The position numbers and the translations under genes were made by a program. The notes under the pieces are model-generated. The model ran no database searches and was not told the origin of the DNA. It worked only from the letters and a program-made list of their open reading frames with translations. From Bacteroidia bacterium (lineage in GTDB: Bacteria > Bacteroidota > Bacteroidia > Bacteroidales > UBA932): 5,162 nt of DNA. Location: contig BNTQ01000131.1 in NCBI GenBank assembly GCA_025996715.1, positions 1-5,162 of the forward strand, written 5' to 3'. Shown here one piece after another: positions 1 through 5,162 of the stretch (positions are counted from its first letter, which is position 1; each line of letters starts with the position of its first letter).

Positions 1-1
1 G

Positions 2-2095
2 TGGCGGTTCGATGTAAGCACCTTCCGATTAATCGGTCGAGAGCTTATTACAGATAGGATTACGGCATTATTCGAGTTGGTAAAAAATTGTTATGACGCC
101 AATGCGAAACGAGTAGATGTCATTTTTGAAAACGTGTCATCAATTAATTCCAATAGTAAGATAATTATTAAGGATGACGGCTATGGAATGGAATTTGAGG
201 ATATTAGAGATAAATGGATGGTTATCGGAACATCTAGTAAGCGAAAAGACCCATATTCACCAGAACCCTTCAACCGCAGGTGTGTAGGGGAAAAAGGGAT
301 TGGACGTTTTGCTGTTGATAAATTGGGAGATAAAGTAAACATCATAACAAAAAAGAATGGTGCTCTTCAAAAACTAAATGTAGAAATAGATTGGAACAAG
401 TATGAGTCTTCTGTCCATACATCAAATTCGTTACAAAAAGAGTTAGTTTTATTTACCGATATAGAAAATAAGTATAATTATGAAGATGCTATCAATACAG
501 ACCAAGGGACTACTTTAGATATTTCAGGCATCAGAGAAATTTGGACTAAAAATGATATAGATAGATTATTTAAAGAATTAACAAAACTAGTATCTCCATA
601 TTATCCATTAAGTCCACCTTTTGATATTTATATTAAGTCAAATGAGTACGAAGCCTATGAAAAAGAAACTATTGTTAAAGTTGATACAATAAAATATGCA
701 TCTCATTCTGTAAATATTAACTTCAATGAAGAAAAGCAATTACAAGAAGCATTATCTTTTGATAAAGAAGAAGGAATAATAAAAAAAATAGACATCCCTG
801 TTCAATGTTTTGGCAAGATTGCTATGAGATTATTTTATTTCGATGAATTAGCCAAAAAGCAATATCATGCAAAATATAAAAATGATGAAACCCGTATTGA
901 CGGCATTAAAATATATAGAGATGGTTTGATTACGACACCATTTGCTGAATTTGAGGCGCATCCAGACAAAAAAAGGGATATATTAGGTATTGATAAACGA
1001 TTATGGCGGGATATTTTTAATCGATTAAGTACACGTGATATTATTGGAATTGTTGATATTACAAAAGAAGGAAATCCTCAAATCATAGATGCAACTAATA
1101 GACAAGACTTTGTTGATAATGTTGAATATCGCAAATTAAAAAAGTTTATTATCAACCAAATAGATGTTTTTTCCGAATTAAGAATTTACGAACGAGAAAA
1201 AAAGAAAGCGAATGTTGCAGACAATTTGAAAAAAGCGAGTGAAGATGTTAAAGACTTTGTAAAAACAATTGAGAATATTGAGCGAAATAATCCTACATTA
1301 AAACGGGATCTTTCTCCATTAAAACAGCAAGCAAAGCAAGTTGATTCTGCGGTAAAAAAAGGGTTGCAAGAACATAAAAAAGCTGAAAAGGATTTTTTGA
1401 GAAAAGAAAATATCTATTTGAGTTTGATGTCTTTACAAGATTATGCCACCAATATGTCTCATGCAGTTAGAACAGCTCTCCATAATATAAAAGATAAAGC
1501 AGAGTTTTTTAAATTACACTATCCAAACAGCCAACTTGAAGAATTTTTCAAACGTTACGCCATTGAAATATATGAAGAAATGGAAATTCTTAAAAGAGTA
1601 ATTGACTATATGTTGAGTTATGCAGGTTCTAATATTCCTTTTGAGAACTTAGATGTAAAAAAACTTATAGAAAATTTATTTACAGATAAATTGCGCTTTG
1701 TCAACGAAAATATTAAGACATTAATTGAAATAAAAGATAATTTTATTATCAATGCAAATAAACAATTTTTTGCAGACATATTCCAAAATTTAATAGATAA
1801 TTCAATTAAAGCCTTAAAAAATACAAATGATAAAATTATTAAATGTTCAGGGTATATTGAAAACGATAACTTTATTTTATTTTATTCGGATAACGGTGTT
1901 GGAATTAAGGAAGAAGATAGAAAAAAAGTTTTTGAGTTATATTATACAACAACTGCAGAAGACGGAGGTGCAGGCATTGGCTTATTTATTGTAAAAACAA
2001 GAATTGAAGCACTGAAAGGAACAATTGAAGTTGTGGATAATGAATTTTTACCCTCAGGCACTACAATAAAAATTACATTACCTTTTAAAAAATAA
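2..2095 (+). CDS. Dual-GHKL sensor histidine kinase with MORC/Hsp90-like N-terminal ATPase (5' partial)
   Basis: Predicted cytosolic signalling kinase; no signal peptide or membrane segment is visible. The frame is open to the first base of the window, and the codons before the TTG at 77 encode family-typical sequence (RLIGRELITDRITALFE), so the gene begins upstream and probably lacks only a few residues here. Numbering from position 2 gives 697 residues. The N-terminal GHKL ATPase has an N-box around E25-D32 (ELVKNCYD), a DDGYGM motif at 58-63, a W-x-x-IGTSSK motif and a GEKGIGR loop at 96-102. An S5-like region of MORC type follows, with a GT-x-L motif near 169, RDG at 306-308 and TNR at 365-367. 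A charged helical, probably coiled-coil, segment spans about 385-470. A DHp-like helix carries SHAVRTAL with candidate phospho-His H487. The C-terminal HATPase has N-box N596/N600, DNGVGI from D630 and GGAGIG at 655-660. Both ATPase modules look intact. The receiver gene follows after 5 bases. The input signal is unknown; a defence role is inferred from context. Confidence 0.88.
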   Translation, partial: WRFDVSTFRLIGRELITDRITALFELVKNCYDANAKRVDVIFENVSSINSNSKIIIKDDGYGMEFEDIRDKWMVIGTSSKRKDPYSPEPFNRRCVGEKGIGRFAVDKLGDKVNIITKKNGALQKLNVEIDWNKYESSVHTSNSLQKELVLFTDIENKYNYEDAINTDQGTTLDISGIREIWTKNDIDRLFKELTKLVSPYYPLSPPFDIYIKSNEYEAYEKETIVKVDTIKYASHSVNINFNEEKQLQEALSFDKEEGIIKKIDIPVQCFGKIAMRLFYFDELAKKQYHAKYKNDETRIDGIKIYRDGLITTPFAEFEAHPDKKRDILGIDKRLWRDIFNRLSTRDIIGIVDITKEGNPQIIDATNRQDFVDNVEYRKLKKFIINQIDVFSELRIYEREKKKANVADNLKKASEDVKDFVKTIENIERNNPTLKRDLSPLKQQAKQVDSAVKKGLQEHKKAEKDFLRKENIYLSLMSLQDYATNMSHAVRTALHNIKDKAEFFKLHYPNSQLEEFFKRYAIEIYEEMEILKRVIDYMLSYAGSNIPFENLDVKKLIENLFTDKLRFVNENIKTLIEIKDNFIINANKQFFADIFQNLIDNSIKALKNTNDKIIKCSGYIENDNFILFYSDNGVGIKEEDRKKVFELYYTTTAEDGGAGIGLFIVKTRIEALKGTIEVVDNEFLPSGTTIKITLPFKK

Positions 2096-2100
2096 AAATT

Positions 2101-2724
2101 ATGGAAAATTTTAACATAAACATTATTGTTATAGATGATAATTTAAAGGAAACAGACCCCTTATTAGTACAATTGAAATTGTCGTTTAAAGACGCTCAAA
2201 TTACCTTGAAAAAGAATGCTAAAGATGGATTAGAATACATTCTTAGCAACTTAAATAACAAAATGATAGTTTTATTAGATTATGATTTAGGAGCAGATGA
2301 GCCAAATGGAACAGAAATATTTTTAAAAATTCGAGAAAAGACAGCTTTACTATATGTAATTATTGTTACCGCTAAATTAATTGATGAAATTTCTAATAAA
2401 GAGTTGGCAACCTATATCAACAAAGACGCATTGGCTATTGTTGACAAGACAACATCACTTAATGATAAAATTGCTTTAGTCAAAAATGCTATACATAAAC
2501 TTGACGTGAGAGTAGATTGTGTTCTTGAGCAATGGATTTCAAATCATTCGGAAGATGAACAAAACGAATCGTATTTGACTACAACTTTAGGAAAAACTTA
2601 TACTTTGAAAGATGTTTTGGCAGAAATTCGGCAAGGAACAGACTTTGGAAAATCAATGGAACGTAAAATCTTATTATTAGCAATAGATTTATTAACTCGT
2701 GGCAAAAAACAAATAGATGATTAA
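2101..2724 (+). CDS. Response regulator receiver protein with non-DNA-binding C-terminal tail
   Basis: A 207-residue receiver-domain protein, the likely phosphoacceptor for the kinase immediately upstream. The receiver covers about residues 5-130. Acidic pair D12/D13 sits after strand 1 (IIVIDD), the likely phosphorylated Asp is D60 (VLLDYDLG), the switch Thr is T90 (VIIVTAK) and the conserved Lys is K116 (IVDK). The loop after D60 is slightly longer than in classical receivers, with the glycine at G70. The tail, about 135-207, is helical and holds a YTLKDVLAEIRQGTDFGKSM segment followed by a leucine-rich helix ending in LLTRGK. I see no winged-helix, LuxR-type or Fis-type DNA-binding domain and no classical enzymatic output domain. 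The ATG at 2101 lies behind an A-rich leader without a Shine-Dalgarno sequence. The end overlaps the peptidase start by 8 bases, which suggests translational coupling. Inference: the receiver regulates the peptidase by protein contact, the tail serving as an adaptor. Confidence 0.88.
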   Translation: MENFNINIIVIDDNLKETDPLLVQLKLSFKDAQITLKKNAKDGLEYILSNLNNKMIVLLDYDLGADEPNGTEIFLKIREKTALLYVIIVTAKLIDEISNKELATYINKDALAIVDKTTSLNDKIALVKNAIHKLDVRVDCVLEQWISNHSEDEQNESYLTTTLGKTYTLKDVLAEIRQGTDFGKSMERKILLLAIDLLTRGKKQIDD

Positions 2725-3361
2725 CTTTGTAGTAGCATACGATAATATAGACACAAAACTTGGGATGTACTTCGAGGAGTGCAAAAATCAGTTATTAGGA
2801 TTGTTGGAAGAACATAATGAACTTGTCAATGGCAATGTATGTGAAATTGCAGGTAGGCAGTGTAATAATGCCTATATTGACATAATGATTCCTAAATACA
2901 ACACAAATCCTTTCGTTTTTATCGCTTATTCTCACGGAAACGAAAAAGCGTTGTGCTGCAATGCAAATTTCTATGTTGATAAAAATGTCAATGCTCGTCA
3001 TTTTGTAAATTCATTGTTTTATACTACCGCTTGTTCTGCCGGTAAAGAATTGGGCTCTTATTTAGTCGACAGTGGTTGTTTGGCGTTTGTCGGTTACAAA
3101 AATGACATTAACGTTTACATAAAAACTGACAAAAAAGATATTTCAAAAAACTGCGATAATGCAGGAATCGTGGCTTTTTTATCTGAAAATATTACTATTT
3201 TAGAGGCATGTAAAAAAATGAAAACCTACTATACGCAGCAAATAGATAAATTGGAGAATATGAAAGATATGATATTTGCAGGAGAATTAGTAGAGGCAAG
3301 AGATGCTTTGATTTGTTTAGGTAATGAAAATCTAAAAAAAGAAGATTTATTTGTTACTTGA
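2717..3361 (+). CDS. Caspase/CHAT-like cysteine peptidase, probable effector
   Basis: A 214-residue protein that I read as a minimal caspase-fold (clan CD, CHAT-like) cysteine peptidase. A hydrophobic strand, FVFIAYSHGN, supplies the candidate catalytic H73. About 30 residues later, LFYTTACSAGKELG supplies the candidate nucleophile C106, followed by a further strand, CLAFVGYK. The strand-S/H-H-G then strand-A-C-S/x-A-G order is the clan CD signature. The C-terminal third is helical and contains ARDALICLGNENL, reminiscent of the RDAL-x-x-GD-x-NL ending seen in CHAT and clostripain-like proteins. No signal peptide or membrane helix is visible, so it should act in the cytosol. It starts inside the receiver gene (ATG at 2717, 8-base overlap), so the two are probably translated together and in a fixed ratio. 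It has no sensor domain of its own, so control must come from a partner, most simply the receiver. Substrate unknown. Confidence is high for the gene, somewhat lower for peptidase activity. Confidence 0.82.
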   Translation: MINFVVAYDNIDTKLGMYFEECKNQLLGLLEEHNELVNGNVCEIAGRQCNNAYIDIMIPKYNTNPFVFIAYSHGNEKALCCNANFYVDKNVNARHFVNSLFYTTACSAGKELGSYLVDSGCLAFVGYKNDINVYIKTDKKDISKNCDNAGIVAFLSENITILEACKKMKTYYTQQIDKLENMKDMIFAGELVEARDALICLGNENLKKEDLFVT

Positions 3362-3365
3362 TTTA

Positions 3366-3384
3366 TATCCGGAATTTCCGGATA
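3366..3384 (+). repeat. 19-base palindrome between the peptidase gene and rhuM
   Basis: TATCCGGAATTTCCGGATA has 9-base arms around a single central T. It lies 4 bases after the peptidase stop and 27 bases before the rhuM ATG. As DNA it resembles an operator for a dimeric regulator. As RNA it could fold into an 8-bp stem with an ATT loop, but no T-tract follows, so a standard intrinsic terminator is not supported. It could also be one copy of a dispersed repeat. Function unresolved. Confidence 0.55.
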
Positions 3385-3411
3385 GTTCAAAGTTTAATAA
3401 CTTATAATAAT

Positions 3412-4422
3412 ATGAGTACAAATACACAAAACATAATCATTTACAACACCGACGACGGCAAGGCTTCTGTATCGTTGTTAGCGAAAGACGGGCAGGTTTG
3501 GCTCAACCAACAACTGCTTGCCGAACTTTTTGACACCTCTAAGCAAAGTATCAGTTATCACATATATAATATATTGAATGATAATGAGTTAGATGTAAAT
3601 TCAGTTGTCAAAGAATTTTTGACAACTGCCACTGATGGCAAAAATTACAATATTACTTTTTACAGTTTAGAGATGATTTTGGCGGTCGCATTCAGAGTAA
3701 ACAGCAAACGTGGCACGCAGTTTCGAAGATGGGCAAATAGTACATTGAAAGAATTTTTGCAAAAAGGCTTCGTTATGGACGATGAGCGATTAAAAAATCC
3801 TAATGGCAGGTTTGATTATTTTGATGAATTGCTTGCTCGTATTCGCGATATTCGTGCCTCTGAAAAACGATTTTATCAAAAAGTGCGAGATTTATTTGCG
3901 CTATCGAGTGATTATGATGCTACCGATAAAGCGACACAGATGTTTTTTGCCGAAACGCAGAATAAGTTGTTATATGCCATCACAGGACAAACAGCAGCAG
4001 AATTAATTACTTCGCGTGCAGATGCCTCGCAACCCAATATGGCATTAACGAGTTGGAAGGGTAAAGTAGTTCGCAAACAGGATATTTACACCTCAAAAAA
4101 TTATCTTACAGAAAGTGAAATCGATAATTTAAACCGTTTTGTAACTGTATTTATTGAAACAGCAGAATTACGAGCCAAAGACCGTAAGGATATTACGATG
4201 TCGTTTTGGAAAGAGAATATTGATAAAATTCTATTGCTCAATGACAAACAAATTCTTTTGGGCAAAGGTTCGGTAAGTAATGCGCAAATGGAAGAACAAG
4301 TTGATAAGGTATATGAACAGTTTGATGCTGAGCGAAAAAAATATGAAGCGCTTTTAGCAGATGAGCAAGACTTGAGAGAATTAGAGGAGAAAATTAATAA
4401 CGATAACCCGATAATAAATTAA
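3412..4422 (+). CDS. rhuM: RhuM-family protein
   Basis: A complete 336-residue member of the RhuM (virulence protein RhuM) family, named from a Salmonella pathogenicity-island gene and widespread in islands; its biochemical role is not established. I chose the ATG at 3412 (MSTNTQNIIIYNTDDGK), which gives the usual family N-terminus; the TTG at 3358 would add 18 non-family residues across the palindrome and overlap the peptidase stop. Visible elements are a helix-turn-helix-like stretch at about 30-55 (VWLNQQLLAELFDTSKQSIS), which suggests nucleic-acid binding, then the family hallmark FRVNSKRGTQFRRW at 94-107. After these come the LLARIRDIRASEKRFYQKVRD segment, a TAAELI-x-x-RAD block, and a Glu/Lys-rich C-terminal helix. 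The leader is A/T-rich (CTTATAATAATATG) with no Shine-Dalgarno sequence. It could be cotranscribed with the peptidase operon or driven from the 50-base gap. A role in the upstream system is not shown. Confidence 0.9.
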   Translation: MSTNTQNIIIYNTDDGKASVSLLAKDGQVWLNQQLLAELFDTSKQSISYHIYNILNDNELDVNSVVKEFLTTATDGKNYNITFYSLEMILAVAFRVNSKRGTQFRRWANSTLKEFLQKGFVMDDERLKNPNGRFDYFDELLARIRDIRASEKRFYQKVRDLFALSSDYDATDKATQMFFAETQNKLLYAITGQTAAELITSRADASQPNMALTSWKGKVVRKQDIYTSKNYLTESEIDNLNRFVTVFIETAELRAKDRKDITMSFWKENIDKILLLNDKQILLGKGSVSNAQMEEQVDKVYEQFDAERKKYEALLADEQDLRELEEKINNDNPIIN

Positions 4423-4426
4423 ACCT

Positions 4427-5162
4427 TTGCTACAACTCTCTAACATACAATTGGGATATTCTCGCGCAGGGGTGTACAAGCCTGTGTTCGTGCCGTTTTC
4501 GGCTGCTGCCGATAGGGGCGAATTGGTGGCGCTTACGGGCAAAAATGGGCAGGGCAAAAGCACGCTGTTGCGCACCATTGCTGGACTGCAGAAATGTTTG
4601 AGCGGACAAATTTTGTTTCAACAAAAAAATCTTTCTACCTGCTCTGTACGGCAATTGGCAACTTTGATGAGTTATGTTTCGACCGAAAAAATCACGGTGG
4701 ACAACCTCAAAGTGTTTGATTTTGTGGCTTTGGGACGATACCCTTATCTCAATTGGTGGGGCAAACTCACTGCCGGCGACAAAGATATTGTAGAGCGCGC
4801 CTTGCAAACCACCGATATGCTGCCGTATGCGTGGAAAAATATCCGTCAACTGAGTGATGGCGAGCAACAGCGGGTGATTCTTGCGCGGGCATTGGCACAA
4901 AACACGCCCCTCATTTTGTTGGATGAACCCACGGCATTCCTTGATTTTACAAGCCGTTACCAAATCATTGCTTTGCTCAAAACGTTAGCCATCGAGCAAC
5001 AAAAAATCATTTTGTTTTCGACCCACGACTTGCCCTTGGCGGTCAAAATTGCCCACCAAATGTGGGTAATGGACAACGAATTTTATGCTGCCACGCCTGC
5101 CGCTTTGCTTCAAAATGGCACTTTGCGCAGTGTTTTTGTGGCTTCCGGCAAGGGGGAAATTG
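4427..5162 (+). CDS. ABC transporter ATP-binding protein, FecE/FhuC/BtuD-like (3' partial)
   Basis: Cytoplasmic ATPase subunit of an importer, most like the iron-siderophore, haem or cobalamin type; the partner permease and binding protein lie outside the window. From TTG at 4427 as residue 1, 245 codons are visible: an early strand LQLSNIQLGYS, Walker A GKNGQGKST at 38-46, signature LSDGEQQR from L142, Walker B LILLDEP with D166/E167, D-loop residues in TAFLD, and the H-loop His H200 in FSTHD. The Q-loop region reads MSYVSTEK with no Gln at the expected place, which may be a subfamily trait. The frame is uninterrupted to the window end. There is no ATG: the frame opens after a TAA at 4415-4417, and the only plausible starts are ATT at 4418 or TTG at 4427; I chose TTG because family similarity begins there. 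GC is visibly higher than in the genes upstream. It could be a normal gene with a rare start or one whose start was replaced by an insertion. Confidence 0.85.
   Translation, partial: MLQLSNIQLGYSRAGVYKPVFVPFSAAADRGELVALTGKNGQGKSTLLRTIAGLQKCLSGQILFQQKNLSTCSVRQLATLMSYVSTEKITVDNLKVFDFVALGRYPYLNWWGKLTAGDKDIVERALQTTDMLPYAWKNIRQLSDGEQQRVILARALAQNTPLILLDEPTAFLDFTSRYQIIALLKTLAIEQQKIILFSTHDLPLAVKIAHQMWVMDNEFYAATPAALLQNGTLRSVFVASGKGEI

Noticed and set aside
77..79. TTG at 77 as the start of the kinase
   Set aside because: It would cut through the N-box Glu and remove conserved upstream residues; the frame is open to the window edge, so the gene is simply truncated by the window.
2795..3001. Minus-strand open frame of 68 codons inside the peptidase gene
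   Set aside because: It is antisense to the region coding the peptidase strand with H73, and its translation shows no domain or conserved motif.
3366..3395. Intrinsic terminator after the peptidase gene
   Set aside because: The stem is short and is followed by GTTCAAAG rather than a run of T, so termination is not supported by sequence.
3403..3408. TATAAT resembling a -10 promoter element before rhuM
   Set aside because: It ends 3 bases before the ATG, has no convincing -35 partner, and does not match the Bacteroidota TAnnTTTG pattern; it is probably just the A/T-rich leader.
3358..3411. TTG at 3358 as the rhuM start
   Set aside because: It adds 18 residues encoded across the palindrome and is less plausible than the ATG at 3412, where the family-like N-terminus begins.
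3803..4006. Small + strand frame within rhuM
   Set aside because: It is out of frame with the intact, family-conserved RhuM sequence and is best explained as a shadow.
4430..4963. Long minus-strand open frame of 177 codons
   Set aside because: It lies opposite the ABC ATPase, whose + strand frame carries Walker A, signature, Walker B and H-loop motifs in order; the minus-strand translation has no recognisable domain.

Overview
The window looks like an accessory island from a Bacteroidota-type genome. The coding DNA is AT-rich. Start codons are preceded by A/T-rich stretches with no Shine-Dalgarno sequence. A RhuM-family protein and a FecE-like ABC ATPase of a kind common in Bacteroidota are present. 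This assignment is an inference from style and gene content; there is no marker gene.

Layout, all on the + strand. (1) Positions 1-2095 hold a kinase-like protein, open at its 5' end, with two GHKL-type ATPase modules: a MORC/Hsp90-like N-terminal half and a histidine-kinase C-terminal half with a candidate phospho-His. (2) Positions 2101-2724 hold a response-regulator receiver with all the expected phosphorylation residues and a short helical tail that does not look like a DNA-binding domain. (3) Positions 2717-3361 hold a compact caspase/CHAT-like cysteine peptidase with a visible His-Cys dyad. Genes 1 and 2 are 5 bases apart and genes 2 and 3 overlap by 8 bases, so the three form one tight operon. 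(4) Positions 3366-3384 hold a near-perfect palindrome. (5) Positions 3412-4422 hold a complete RhuM-family gene. (6) From 4427 to the window end there is a siderophore/cobalamin-type ABC transporter ATPase with markedly higher GC, no ATG start, and an open 3' end.

The main point of interest is the first three genes. They read as a cytosolic phosphorelay whose output is a protease rather than a transcription factor. The working model (inference) is that the N-terminal ATPase senses a cue, perhaps nucleic acid or phage-related. The C-terminal kinase then phosphorylates the receiver, and the receiver releases or recruits the caspase-like peptidase, giving an abortive-infection or cell-death response. 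The wiring is analogous to Detocs, a described two-component-like antiphage system, but the modules differ. The neighbouring rhuM gene fits an island setting, and the composition break at its end suggests an island-backbone boundary at the start of the transport gene.
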